Source of the DNA: Hippasteria phrygiana
Taxonomy: Eukaryota; Echinodermata; Asteroidea; Valvatida; Goniasteridae
Assembly: GCA_037893225.1 (NCBI GenBank)
Contig: JAZGUH010000088.1
Coordinates: 1,214,501 to 1,278,500, forward strand
Direction: 5' to 3'
DNA length: 64,000 bases
Under the pieces are notes generated by a model. It was not told the DNA's origin, did not search any database, and was given only the letters and a program-made list of their open reading frames with translations. This document shows positions 1 through 10,440 of this stretch, in pieces. The position numbers and the translations under genes are program-made. Each line of letters starts with the position of its first letter. Positions within the stretch are counted from its first letter, which is position 1.

Positions 1-330
1 TAACCGGTCCGGATCGAATTACCTGGGGTACATTCCTCCGGGCCCCCACTGCGGAACCACCGTGGTATCCCGCCCCCTCTATTAAGTTACTCTTAAATTG
101 ACAAGCCACTTGAAATATCATCAAAAGTAACTTAACTTACCCACAAGGTTAACTAACATTAAATGTCTGGCAAGCTTCCTGGTCGGTACAGACTTTTTTC
201 TTTAATGCTGGTTCTCTAATGTGGAAGATTTGTAGACCATGCAATAATTTTAGAAATGGCTCTCATATGGTCAAACAACTTTGTGGTGTACCGTGTTACT
301 TATTGTGATGAATTTCTCTGCATTTGGCAG
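1..330. other. Intronic sequence upstream of the ChaC2-like exon
   Basis: No exon is recognised here. The segment ends in a pyrimidine-containing tract and the CAG acceptor at 328-330, so it is read as the 3' part of the intron before the last ChaC exon. Earlier exons, with the N-terminal substrate-binding loop expected in this family, must lie left of the window. Confidence 0.6.
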
Positions 331-753
331 GACAAAGTATGGGGCATGGCTTACAAAGTTGCAGAAGATGACATCCCTCATGTGCGAGAATACTTGGACT
401 TCCGGGAGAAAGGTGGCTACTCGCTGACCTCCGTGACCTTTCACCCCCGAGATGCCATTAACATTCACCAAACCTTTGACGTCATGATTTACATAGCGAC
501 ACCGGATAACAATAATTTTCTCGGACCGGCATCAATGGAGGATATAGCCCGGCAGATTTTCCTGTCTGTGGGACCCAGCGGGAAAAACATCGAGTATCTG
601 TTGAATCTAGCCGAGGCGGTGCGGACTTTGCTGCCGGAGGCCGCGGATCAACACTTGTTCGAGTTGGAGAGACTGGTCAGGCTGATTGGAGAGAGGACAG
701 ACTCGGAGGAGAACATTGAGGAGGGGTCAAGTCTGGACACAAATGGAAGTTAA
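331..753 (+). CDS. CHAC2: ChaC2-like glutathione-specific gamma-glutamylcyclotransferase, last exon
   Basis: The exon encodes 140 residues of the ChaC family, cytosolic enzymes that cleave reduced glutathione to 5-oxoproline and Cys-Gly. It opens with VWGMAYKV, continues with YLDFREKGGY, whose glutamate is the presumed catalytic acid/base, then VMIYIATPDNNNFLGPA and the family signature GPSGKNIEYLLNLAEAVRTL, and ends with a helical tail (DQHLFELERLV). The order and spacing match the C-terminal three quarters of vertebrate ChaC2. I start it at 331 because a CAG acceptor ends at 330 and family similarity begins exactly there; the upstream in-frame residues look intronic. The stop is TAA at 751-753. 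The acidic tail after the conserved helix is slightly longer than usual. CHAC1 is the alternative name; the ending looks more ChaC2-like. Confidence 0.9.
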   Translation, partial: DKVWGMAYKVAEDDIPHVREYLDFREKGGYSLTSVTFHPRDAINIHQTFDVMIYIATPDNNNFLGPASMEDIARQIFLSVGPSGKNIEYLLNLAEAVRTLLPEAADQHLFELERLVRLIGERTDSEENIEEGSSLDTNGS

Positions 754-956
754 TGACGGATTGCCGTGGTCATCAGGGGTGGGGGATTCTCGCTTTTGAG
801 ATGTCATTTTGGAAAGCATCCTCGATTGAAAGTAACCGAGGGAGAGTTTCAAATCTAGAAAGCTTTACAGAAAAAAAAAATTATTTATTGTTTATTACTC
901 AGTTACTCATTATTTAAACGTTATAATACTCACTTTGTGCTTTACTGTTACAGAAC

Positions 957-1182
957 TACACTCTAAAAACTGTGTTTAGCAATTAAACACAATCTTGCTA
1001 TCAGTTTGTAAACATGTTTAGAAGCTAAACATTACGTGTCCAATTCCTAAACATCAATGTTCAATGGCTAAACACCATCCTCAATACGCTAAACATGTTT
1101 AGTATGTAAACATGTTTACAAACTGATAGCAAGAAAGTGTTTAGAAAAGTGTTTACTTGCTAAACACTGTTTTTGCAGTGTA
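957..1182. mobile_element. TA-flanked MITE, family A, copy 1
   Basis: Non-autonomous inverted-repeat element of about 226 bp. Its ends are ACACTCTAAAAACTGTGTTT on the left and the complementary AAACACTGTTTTTGCAGTGT on the right, with TA at both outer edges. Inside are repeated forms of TGTTTAG and GTAAACATG. Close relatives lie at 3284-3510, 4323-4563 and 56499-56730. The TA flank suggests a Tc1/mariner-type target site, but no transposase is present. Confidence 0.8.
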
Positions 1183-2191
1183 CTGTATCACATGTATTTA
1201 TCAAAGAACTTTATATTCTGATGGTAAATTTAAAGTCTATAAATTCCGCTGCATTTAAACTATACAAAATACATGATATGCAATTTAATGAAATTTTAAT
1301 TAAATCACTTTAATGAAATAATTACAAAGATTAAGCTTTTGTTGTCTTGCCTGAACGAAGTTCAGGAAGAGACTATGCAATCACTATTTCTGTACGTAGT
1401 CCGTCCGTACGTAGTCTGTACGTAGTCTGTACGTAGTCCGCATGTGTCATTTTGGTTAAAGTTTCGACAAATTGGTCTTATGCGCAAATTTGGAGTCCAA
1501 TTGCAATCAAACTTGGGTCATGCATTCAATATTGCAACCTTTATATGATGCTTGTGCCAAAGGTCAAGTACTGAGGTCAAAGGTCATTAGAGGTCACGTT
1601 GTAAAATAGGCTGGAATTGTCCAACTTGTCTCATTTGAAAACTGGAAGTCCAATTGGAATCAAACTTGGGTCATGCATGCAATATTATAACTGATGGTCG
1701 TGTCAGTAATCTCTATGCTTTAATCCTCTCTAGCCTTCACTCAATGTTCGTAACTTTGGACAACATTTTCCTTCCACATTGCTTTTGTCACCTACCATTG
1801 TTTTAGGCATGCTCATCGGTTCTTGCTTTTGATAACTTGCCATTTTATTCTCTTTTTACACTAACCCTTGCTCCTTCAACCGTTATCAGCGTGGTTCGAG
1901 AACCACCTTGTTTTAGCATTTTAATAATTTCATCCGGGTAAAAGTGTTTATTGTCAAAAAAATATTCACAAAAATACGTTAACACTTTGTGAGGGGTGGA
2001 TGGGTTTGACCTTGTCTTGAATTTTTGTTGCTATTTTTGGAAAAGCTGTATAGCAAAAAAAAAAACCTGCCCTCGTCAATTTTTTGTTTGTAATAAAAGT
2101 TTGTAAAATTACCTACGTCAGTTTCTCTTTTGATTCGTTTGATGAAATTACGTAATAAAAAGTTCTGTCTTCATCTCCATACTGCCGCTAT
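1183..2191. other. Non-coding, minor repeats only
   Basis: No gene is recognised. A short minisatellite of GTACGTAGTCT-like units lies at about 1391-1440. Two imperfect copies of a segment around CAATCAAACTTGGGTCATGCA lie about 180 bp apart at 1490-1550 and 1645-1700. The rest is AT-rich sequence without exon signals that I can support. Confidence 0.5.
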
Positions 2192-2650
2192 ATTCCCATA
2201 ATGCATAGTAAAGTTAGGACGTGATCGCTGATCTCCATGTAAAAAAAATCTTGATGCTCATTGGCCGTTGCCCGCCGCACAGACAACTGAAGCCAGCAGT
2301 CGTCATATTACCACTCCCATGGTGTGAGGCGTGTCCGTACCAGCATGGAGGTAGGATTAGTACGCGTACTTCATGAACAAGAATGATGATTATTTGGGGC
2401 TATTTGCTCACACGATGGGGTTGTTGCATTCCCATAATTCATAGTAAAGTTGGGACGTGGTCGCTGTTCTCCATGTACACAAAATATTGATGCTCATTGG
2501 CCGTTCCCCGCCGCACAGACAACTGAAGCCAGCAGTCGTCATATTACCACTCCCATCGTGTGAGGCGTGTCCGTACCAATTAGTACGTGTACTTCATGAA
2601 CAGGAATGATGATTATTTGGGGCTATTTGCTCACACGATGGGGTTGTTTT
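2192..2650. repeat. Direct tandem duplication of about 230 bp
   Basis: Two diverged head-to-tail copies start with ATTCCCATAAT at 2192 and 2428. Each contains CCGCACAGACAACTGAAGCC and ends with CACACGATGGGGTTGTT. The second copy lacks a short segment (CAGCATGGAGGTAGG) present in the first, so the units are about 236 and 222 bp long. Confidence 0.85.
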
Positions 2651-3283
2651 AACCCCAGTATTACATTCAGGGATGAGATTTGTCAGGATTTTCCCCCGAT
2701 TTTCGGATTTTTTTCCCCGGACTTTTACTGATTTCAGAATTTTTAAGGAATCTCTTTAAAAATGTGTAATTGTTGAGGTGTTACCCTTTGCCTGTAAAGG
2801 TGGATATTGACCAATAGAAACAGGTATTTGAAGGGGTGCCTTCAGGCAAAAACAAACCATAGACCCAATGTTGCTCTACGTGGTCCTCGGCGACCCCCCC
2901 CCCCCCCCCCCCCCCCCGCCAACACTGCATATTTCGTGGATTTCGTATTTTCGGCCAATCTCGCCCCGGCACATTTGCCACTCATTTTGTTCGTCGACAT
3001 ATCAATAAACGAGTTGAAAATGTGTACGGTGTGTATATTGTCGCCGGGGGAGGGAGGTATACGGGATAAACATTCCTTGTGAAAATTAACACTACTGCCA
3101 AACTATAAGATATTTCTTAAGTAAAGTCGGAAATAACTTTGAAAACATTATAGCTGTTGTCTACTTTATGAGATGCGTTTGGGCGGTCATAAACATTCAC
3201 AACCAAGAATTCGTTCAGTTGTTTCTTGACGGTGATTTTCTTCGGAAATTTTAAATAGGCTAGAATTACGCACCATAATGAAA
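2651..3283. other. Non-coding; long C homopolymer
   Basis: No gene is recognised. A run of 24 C lies at 2894-2917. Short open frames across it are driven by the homopolymer (polyproline or polyglycine) and are not credible genes. Confidence 0.5.
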
Positions 3284-3510
3284 TACACTGTAAAAACAGT
3301 GTTTAGCAAGTTAACACTTTTCTAAACACTTTACTGCTATCAGTTTGTGTACACGTTTACATACTAAACATGTTCAGCGTGTTGACGGATAGTGTTTAGC
3401 CATTGAACATTAATGTTTAGGAATTGGACACGTAATGTTTAGCTTCTAAACATGTTTACAAACTGATATCAAGGTTGTGTTTAATTACTCGACACAGTTT
3501 TTAGAGTGTA
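3284..3510. mobile_element. TA-flanked MITE, family A, copy 2
   Basis: Same family as 957-1182, in the opposite orientation. The left end is TACACTGTAAAAACAGTG and the right end TTTTTAGAGTGTA. The internal sequence TGTTTAGGAATTGGACACGT is shared with copies 3 and 4. Confidence 0.8.
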
Positions 3511-3767
3511 CCGGTACTCAAATACCCAAAATGATTAACCAAAGAGAAACAACAGAACCAGTTTTCGTTATGGCCGCCAGAACGCACCCCTGATGCGAAG
3601 GCCTAGGAGGAGGGAGAAAGTAGACCCTGCTGATAAGGTTATAGGAGTGGTAATATAGTAGACGACGGCTTCAACTAGAAACAGCAATGCGCTATCCAGA
3701 TTCTTTACAAAGAGATCACGATACCTTGCCGTACGCCATTATGGGTTTATGACTTGATTTCCATCAC

Positions 3768-3904
3768 ATTAGCCTTTTAGAGGTATGGCGGACACAATAG
3801 GAGGGCGCTATTTGATTTGGGTATACCTTTTGTGCCATACAAAAGGTATACCCAAATCAAATAGCGCCCTCCTATTGTGTCCGCCATACCTCTAAAAGGC
3901 TAAT
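3768..3904. mobile_element. Near-perfect foldback MITE, family B, copy 1
   Basis: A 137-bp palindrome with arms of about 65 bp around a five-base spacer. It runs from ATTAGCCTTTTAGAGGTATG to CATACCTCTAAAAGGCTAAT. The arms contain GGACACAATAGGAGGGCGCT. A second copy lies at 53750-53874. Arm identity is essentially complete, which suggests recent insertion or gene conversion between arms. Confidence 0.9.
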
Positions 3905-3988
3905 GAAGATATTGATAAATTAGGGGACTACTAACAAAATGGCAGGATAGCACGGTTAATTGACAGAGCACCAGTATAGGTCGCCGGT

Positions 3989-4104
3989 ATAGAGTACCGA
4001 AGTCTGACGTCAGTTGCCGGGGCAATGGTTCTACACACATGCAGTTTAGAATGTATTCTGGTTCCAAACATTGCATTGATTGACGTCATCACTTCGGTAC
4101 TCTA
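3989..4104. mobile_element. Foldback MITE, family C, copy 1
   Basis: Inverted-repeat ends TATAGAGTACCGAAGT and ACTTCGGTACTCTATA with TA at the edges. CRE-like TGACGTCA octamers (TGACGTCAGT, TTGACGTCAT) sit just inside each end. Related copies are at 5293-5446 and 11277-11392. Confidence 0.8.
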
Positions 4105-4322
4105 TAGTGTTACGGAGGTACCGGTAACTCTGGCTTACTGCTATCATTTTCCTTGTTCACTCTAAAAATTGATTAAAATCACCAAGTCAGTTTTCATGAA
4201 GTTCTATGTGTCCCAGCTAAGTTTTGACGAGATGTCCAGTTTAAGCGGGCGGGTGGTGTTGTGTTCCAAGGCTACAACAGTGAAGAATTCATGAGCAAAT
4301 CAAGAAAGCACAAGGATTTTGA

Positions 4323-4563
4323 TACACACTGCAAAAACACAGTGTTTAGCAATTACACACTTTAATTGCTAAACACTTTCTTGCTATCAGTTTGTAAACA
4401 CGTTTACATACTAAACATGTTTAGCGTATTGACGGATAGTGTTTAGCCATTGAGCATTGATGTTTAGGAATTGGACACGTAGGCCTAATGTTTAGCTTCT
4501 AAACATATTTACAAACTGATAGCAAGATTGTGTTTAATTGCTAAACATAGTTTTTAGAGTGTA
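4323..4563. mobile_element. TA-flanked MITE, family A, copy 3
   Basis: Same family as 957-1182. The left end is ACACTGCAAAAACACAGTG and the right end GTTTTTAGAGTGTA. It shares the internal TGTTTAGGAATTGGACACGT but carries a small insertion (AGGCCTA) at about 4483. Confidence 0.75.
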
Positions 4564-5292
4564 GTCAGACACATCAGGTGGGTTTTCTTGATTTATTGGA
4601 TGGTAGGAAATTAAATCATAAATATTCATTATGTATACTGATCGACATAATACTTTTCCCTACAGGAACATGACTCACCGTGCAACCACACCCGGAAATG
4701 CCAGCTTTTATGTGCATGAATAAAACATCCAAATAAATCTGTCCAAATAACATGTATGAACTATTCCTGCCAGATATTCGCTTTTGAAGCTCACATTTTA
4801 TCTCTCTCACTTTTCAAATTCATTTGTTACCTTCCCTTTACACGAGGGAGGGTGAGTTTGTCTCACCAACGGTGGAAGTTCCCCCCCCCCCCCAGGTCAA
4901 TAGGTCTAAAAATTTGAATAATTTCTTATCCTTTATTTAGATCTGGGCCCGAAACTCTAAGGGTGTTGACTGAGGCTATGCAGGCACCTCTGCTGTAGCC
5001 TTTTACCTATAGAGTGGCTTTTACTAGTCTAGAGCTAGGTGGGTATTTTACCGGGCGGCGTGCGTCCGTCTGTCCGTCCAGTTTGGTTTCTTTCAGATTA
5101 AACTCGTTTTCTTATTAACCTTTAGAAGATTTACTTTTAGAAACGAAGGTTGGTAATGTTTTAGAAGACCACAACATCAGGTCACAAAGGTGAACAAACA
5201 CAATGGTTTGGAGGATGTGGTTCCAGTGGATATTTCGGATCATCTTGTGACCCGGATGGAACTTTGAGGAAATACCACTGACTGACTTCCTA
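4564..5292. other. Non-coding
   Basis: No gene is recognised. There is a C homopolymer at about 4880-4893. I see no exon with splice signals and family similarity. Confidence 0.45.
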
Positions 5293-5446
5293 TAGAGCAC
5301 CGAAGTGTTGACGTCAATGCCATGTTTGGAACCAGAATACTTTTGTTATGTGTTTGCATGACTGGCTGTTAACAAAGGAACAGTCGAAATTTACACCTGT
5401 TTTGAACCAGTTGTCATGCCAACTGACGTCAGACTTAGGTACTGTG
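5293..5446. mobile_element. Foldback MITE, family C, degenerate copy
   Basis: Starts TATAGAGCACCGAAGTG, with TTGACGTCAATGCC inside, and ends AACTGACGTCAGACTTAGGTACT. The terminal repeats are mutated and extra sequence lies in the middle compared with 11277-11392. Confidence 0.6.
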
Positions 5447-5461
5447 TTTGCATGACTGGCT

Positions 5462-5680
5462 GAACCCTTTGCGTACAGATGATGTCTGTGGACGCAAAAA
5501 AAGTGTCACCAGGCCGGATGACGCCATTGGCCGCTGTTTGTGCAGTTTCAATCCATTGTTGGATTATTGTTTATGTTATGCTTGACTGCACAAACACATT
5601 GTAGCGGTTTGATTTGGCTGCCAGAACCGCTGCGACACCCCGACGTCTCCCGTAAATACCGTGCCCAAGGGGTTTTTAAC
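5462..5680. mobile_element. TTAA-class MITE, degenerate copy
   Basis: Starts ACCCTTTGCGTAC and ends GTGCCCAAGGGGTTT, with the diagnostic internal CAATCCATTGTTGGATTATT and GCTTGACTGCACAA shared with 38935-39136 and 24608-24837. The terminal TTAA is lost on both sides. Confidence 0.6.
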
Positions 5681-5770
5681 AAAGGAACAGTCGAAATGTA
5701 TATTTCGTCAAACAATCCACAAGGGAATTACTGTACGACTAGGTAAATTTGAATACATTTTCAAAGAAAC

Positions 5771-5843
5771 TGGCAGGAGCGGGATTTGAACCTGCGACCT
5801 CCGGGTTACCGTGCCGGCGCTCTACCAACTGAGCTATCTTGCC
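5771..5843 (-). mobile_element. tRNA-derived SINE head, copy 1
   Basis: On the minus strand this 73-nt segment folds like a tRNA: acceptor GGCAAGA paired with TCCTGCC and discriminator A, D arm GCTCAGTTGGTAGAGC, an anticodon arm, and T arm with GGTTCAAATCC. Position 33 is C, not the near-invariant U, and the same head recurs at five or more places with shared flanks. It is therefore called a SINE (pol III A and B boxes), not a working tRNA. The shared flanking body continues to about 6060. Confidence 0.75.
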
Positions 5844-6083
5844 CTATGTTGGCGGTCTCCCAAATTGTCAGTATCTTTGTTCGGGTGGGCGCTAGTCAGA
5901 AGTCATAAACCCAGAATGCCGTATAGCCAGGGATCACACCCAAGTTTACGATACAACCTGGGAAGCGACATTGTGGGGATCACTCAATGAGGATACGACT
6001 TTTTAACATATAATTCGTCAAACAATCCACAAGGGAAACTGACTAGGTAAATTTGAATACATTTTCAAAGTGAACAAAGAAAC

Positions 6084-6151
6084 TGGCAGGAGCGGGATTC
6101 GAACCTGCGCCCTCCGGGTTACCGTATACCGCCGCTCTGAGCTATCTTACC
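6084..6151 (-). mobile_element. tRNA-derived SINE head, copy 2, with deletion
   Basis: Same head as 5771-5843 but missing several bases of the D and anticodon arms. It is preceded by the same AACAAAGAAACTGGCAGGAGC junction. A third partial repeat of the 3' body (CTACCAGTTTCTTTGTTCAC) follows in inverted orientation at about 6169-6190. Confidence 0.65.
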
Positions 6152-6904
6152 CTCCTCATCCAGTCGCTCCTACCAGTTTCTTTGTTCACTTTAAAAATGT
6201 ATTCAAATTTACCGTCAGTTTCCCCTATGGATTGTTTGACGAATTAAATTTATAATGTTAACTTCAATTTAAACTGCAACAATACATTTACAACCAAAGT
6301 GTAAAATTAACAAGGACAGCAAAACAAAGTTCTTTTCAGTTTTATAATAAATAAAGAAAGTGAAAAAATAAAGACGACCATGCCAAAAAAAAAGCGGTCG
6401 ATGACCTTTATTTTCCTCTGCTACATTTCTGTGTAGAACTAGGCTACCTATAATGAGTCTATACCACATTTTTAAGGAAATTGATTAAAAAGAAACAAGC
6501 AATAGGCCTATATTTATGAATAACAGGGAAATTACAGAAAAATAGTTGAGAAATTATCCTCATCTGCGACCTTTATGCCTTCTGCAGAAGATGTCGTAAT
6601 GAAGTGTATCGAAATTGAACAAACTTATCATTAAATTGTGTGGCAAAAGACGAATTTGTTTTTTGAATAAAACTGTCCGGCGTAGACGAGACGAAATTGA
6701 ATACTCCTCGCCGAAAATGGGTGTTCGTGGATTGAATTCGATTGAACAACAATTGAAATTGTATGACAAAAGATGAAATTAAACCTTGGAAGTGCACTAA
6801 ATCGATGCTGATGGACGAATTTGAATAATAAAGACGGTGAATTCGAATAATAAATGTTTTCATCCCTTACAGCTTCACTATATAGCACTACACAAAATTC
6901 GTCA
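6152..6904. other. Non-coding, AT-rich
   Basis: The only open frames are overlapping short ones on the minus strand at 6560-6924, which read through AATAATAAA/GACGAATTTG-like degenerate repeats. They show no domain, and no gene is supported. Confidence 0.4.
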
Positions 6905-7350
6905 CCAACACCACGAACTGACACTCTCTAGCGCGTGAGTGCCAGGGCGCGCGCATATTTTATAGAACAGAGTAATTTTCGTTTTCACGAACTGACACCC
7001 AAGTAGGGCCGGGGAGCGCGCGCTAACCACATTTTCATTTTCACGAACTGAAACCATTCTTAATTTCACGAGTTTACAGGTTTTCAGTTCAATGTTTCTG
7101 TAAATCCACAAGTATACAGATGGAGTAGATTCGTGTCAAACTTTTAAAGCGTTTTTCTTGGAATGGTATTTCCGCTAAATGCTTGCGTGTCAATTCGTGA
7201 AAACGAAGTCTACTCTAGCGAGTCAGTGTCCGATGTGCGCGCGCACACCTGGGTGTCAGTTCGTGAAACCGAAATGTACTAAGTACGCGGTTTCACGAAC
7301 TGATACCCAGTTAGGTGCGCGTGAGTGTCAGTTCGTGAAAACGGTGACGA
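6905..7350. repeat. Cluster of GTGTCAGTTCGTGAAAAC motifs in both orientations
   Basis: At least seven copies of an 18-bp motif (GTGTCAGTTCGTGAAAAC or its complement GTTTTCACGAACTGACAC) occur at about 6912, 6984, 7036, 7187, 7255, 7288 and 7327. They are mixed in orientation and spaced by GC-rich GCGCGC stretches. The copies at 7255 and 7288 face each other. No open frame with known similarity runs through them. Confidence 0.8.
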
Positions 7351-9475
7351 ATTGTGGTGAGGCCTACCATGACATTCACAAAGAACAACTCGGAACTTTG
7401 GTTCCTGTTTTCTAAACATTCAGTTTATTAGTCATCACTAACGTTACCAAAAAGGGACATGGTGTATTTAAGGGTACTATATTAACACCGATTGTCTTAC
7501 ATAGAAACAAACACTCATTGACATCTCTTCTATGCTTCAGAGTAGAGTCTGTAGAGATCACATAATTCCAGATAATCTAGTTTATAGCACCGTTATAATT
7601 ACCGACGCCCTCTGCATGAAAATAGAAGAAACGTTGGAATCCTATGGGCCTAATTTGCAGAAATAGAATTCAATACAACTGTACAGTACTCTAAATCGGG
7701 CCTAATATTTGAAAAATAAATTTTTACATTGATTACAATTTCTAAGACAAGGTGAGTGCGAATGAGGGATATATCTAAAAAGGGTTACCCTAAAACTAAC
7801 GAAATTAACACGTTCATATTTAACTGTTGATTTTCATGTTTTCCTTTTTAAAGATATAACTAAGATCAAAATGTGGCTACTTTTCCGTAAAAATAAAAAG
7901 TCTTGGCTAAAAATCGATATCAGGCAATGTAGCTACTTGGCCCCAAATAAGACATGCATGCAAAACCACGAGTAACCTAACAATAGAAAAGTATTTATGA
8001 AAAACGAAATGTAAACGTGTTGAATATTGTTCGATAATGGAATCCACAACAAACGAGGCCCTGAAATGGAACTCGTTTTGAACCCTAAACAATAATATTT
8101 TGTGAAGAAAAAATTGCTTAGTAACAATGACATTGGTCAGCTCAAGGGATGGCAATCATACACGAATTATTGCAAATGTTCATCAAAAGTTGTGTTAATT
8201 ACATCTTGCTAAAAGACAAATGTTACATTGACGAAAATGGCACCGATCTGCGCACTTCCAGGTTTGATCGCGAGGCTCAGTGCTAAGTAAACAAGTTATG
8301 TTGCGTTCATTCCTGCAATTTATACACAGTAATTGTTTTTTTCATTTTGAAAAGTGGCTGATCGAGTCGTCCAAAAAACAATCTAATGCAGGTAGGTTTA
8401 TTTGAGAAACATTCTTCTTTGAAATAGTTTAACATCATGTCGATTGAGAATTAATTTAAAATTTTGTTGTCGTGAGGTACCGCTTGACCATGCTGGCCTT
8501 TTGCTAAGCTGTCATCTGCCATATGCATGAATCGATTTGTTGAATAGCCCTTTTTTTTCTTAGTTCTGAGAGCCTCGTTTTCAACCCGGAAGCGCGTAGA
8601 CGGGGCTACCCTGAAATTCGTCTTTACGATAACGGCAGTATAAAAGATTTGAACCACATCATTTGCATTTGAAAAACTTAAAGATCTAATCCACATCATT
8701 TGAAAAACCTTGAATACTATTATGTAACTTGATCTTGAAACCTGAATTAATATTTAACAGTACATTTAAGGGAATTGGGAGGCCTTGGAGGAGAAAACAA
8801 ACATTCCTTACCGTCCTTACATTCCTACAGTCCTAAAACTGTAATGCGCCGTCTGTCTGAAAATCATTATTAACGAAAAACTACGCCTATTATCCGGTTT
8901 CCAATGGTCTGACTTTCGTTCCCGAAATATTTTTTGGCAATGATTTGCAGACAACTGCGCATTTTCAAGGATGCATGGTCTATGATGTTCTACTTATCGA
9001 TCTTTCCAACCATACCAAATTTAGGACGAACGTCTTTTGTATAGCCCATATACCCAGTTGGGCGCCTCCAAGGCAATGTTCCGCCTTAATTAACCCTGAC
9101 AGTCCCAAATCTTCCAATTTTAATATGTTTGTGCATGTACCCTATAGGGTTTAAAATAATACTGACCGGACTTATTCCCAAAACTTCATTCAAATTTAAC
9201 CGTAAACGTATCACAAGTTTAACAACCAGTGATATCCATGTTGGTGGGTGGGGTGGTGGTGGGGGGTCAAAGGGAAAATTTTTACAATTTTTCTAAAACA
9301 TGGATCTGTTAATAATTCACTTCCAGAAACTATTTTCGAAAGAGGGGCCCGGCAAAAGGTCTATTTTTTCGTGTTTCTTTTTCTTCAAAGTTTTAGAATC
9401 GGTGAAACGGTGAAATGATATGCGTCCCGTTTGGAAGTATATGTAATGAAAGTACCGGCATTACAAAAGTGGACC
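7351..9475. other. Non-coding, about 2.1 kb
   Basis: No gene is recognised. A segment around 8235-8290 (GCACCGATCTGCGCACTTCC, then CTCAGTGCTAA) has relatives at 63225-63265 and 63330-63355, so it is part of a dispersed repeat. The rest shows no exon I can defend. Confidence 0.45.
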
Positions 9476-9725
9476 ATACCCCCACCCCCACCCCTACCCC
9501 AGCTTTTAAAAATATTTGAGGAGCCCAACAAATCGGGGTACATTTTTCACGAAATATTTCAACTTGGTAAGAAAAATTTGGATAATCACCCTAATATACA
9601 ACAATTCAAACCCCACCCCCACCCTAGTTTTTAAAAATATTTGTGGTCCCCAAAAATCGGGGTAGACCTACATTTATCACACACAATTTAAACTTGGTCC
9701 GCAAAATTTGGATACGCACCCCCTT
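9476..9725. repeat. Two-copy direct repeat of about 130 bp
   Basis: Two diverged copies each contain CCCCACCCC..., TTTTAAAAATATTTG, AAATCGGGGTA, AACTTGG and AAAATTTGGATA. They start at about 9480 and 9612. Confidence 0.7.
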
Positions 9726-9850
9726 ATAAAAAATCTTGCGTGAAAAAGGTCTATATACATGGATCATCAGTCACTCCAAGACGGTCCCACGTGATGGCAT
9801 TGTTTACATTTCAGTCGCGCTGGTCACATGGATGAAAATGGTCAATACAG

Positions 9851-10149
9851 CTAGGAGTTCCTATTGATATTATAGAAAGTAAATAAATATTTCATCAAAT
9901 CCGTGCGCCCAACAATCTCTTTGGCTAGACATTCACCGAGTTGTCGAACTTGAGAGGGTCCGTCAGCGTCTTGCTTATCGCGCCAGGCAATCAGCATCTG
10001 GAAAATCTGCATCCGCGCGTTCCGTTGGTAGTCTTCTCTGAACGTTTCCAACTCGGGATTATTGAACTCCAGTTGAAGGCCCAGACGGACCATGTCGCTT
10101 GGAGCAAGCTTTCTCGCTAACTCGTCGAGGAAGCAGTCGCTCAAATATT
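9851..10149 (-). CDS. Death-domain protein, last exon
   Basis: The exon encodes about 98 residues forming a death domain, the six-helix module that assembles apoptosis and innate-immune complexes. Visible pattern: LSDCFLDELARKLAPSDMVR (helices 1-2), LGLQLEFNNPELETF, then a long helix ending QMLIAWRDKQ with the typical Leu/Ile-x-x-W, and a closing RQLGECLAKEIVGRTDLMKY. The acceptor CCGCAG ends at 10150, so the exon starts at 10149 in phase with two bases of a split codon. The stop is at 9851-9853. The partner exons and so the protein name (UNC5, PIDD or another type) cannot be decided. No typical polyadenylation signal stands out within 150 bp downstream. Confidence 0.75.
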
Positions 10150-10290
10150 CTGCGGAATGCAATCGGTTGGAGATAAACCATAAAAGAATAGTATTTTTCG
10201 GTAATTACAAAATCCGAATCCAGTCAAACAAACCACAAGGAAAACTAACTTGGTAACTTTGAAAGAATTTACAACGTGAACAAAGAAAAC

Positions 10291-10362
10291 TGGCAGCAGT
10301 GGGATTTGAATCTGCGACCTCCGGAATACCGCACCGGCGCTCTACCAACTATAAGCTCTTGC
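10291..10362 (-). mobile_element. tRNA-derived SINE head, copy 3
   Basis: Same head as 5771-5843 with more substitutions (TGGCAGCAGTGGGATTTGAA). The upstream shared sequence with CCACAAGGAAAACTAACTTGG starts at about 10225. Confidence 0.65.
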
Positions 10363-10393
10363 CCTTGGCGGTCTCCCAAATTCTCAGTGTCTC

Positions 10394-10440
10394 AGGGCAA
10401 GATAGCTCAGTTGATAGATCAAATCCCGCTCCTGCCAGTT
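10394..10440 (+). mobile_element. Internally deleted SINE head
   Basis: Plus-strand GGGCAAGATAGCTCAGTTG runs directly into AATCCCGCTCCTGCCAG. The D arm is fused to the T arm and the anticodon region is lost. It sits 31 bp from copy 3 in opposite orientation, so the two form an inverted pair. Confidence 0.65.

Noticed and set aside
2781..3082. Frames with polyproline or polyglycine around 2900
   Set aside because: Created by a 24-base C homopolymer.
5771..5843. Functional tRNA gene
   Set aside because: U33 is replaced by C, the sequence is repeated in at least five places with shared flanks, and several copies are deleted; SINE is the better reading.
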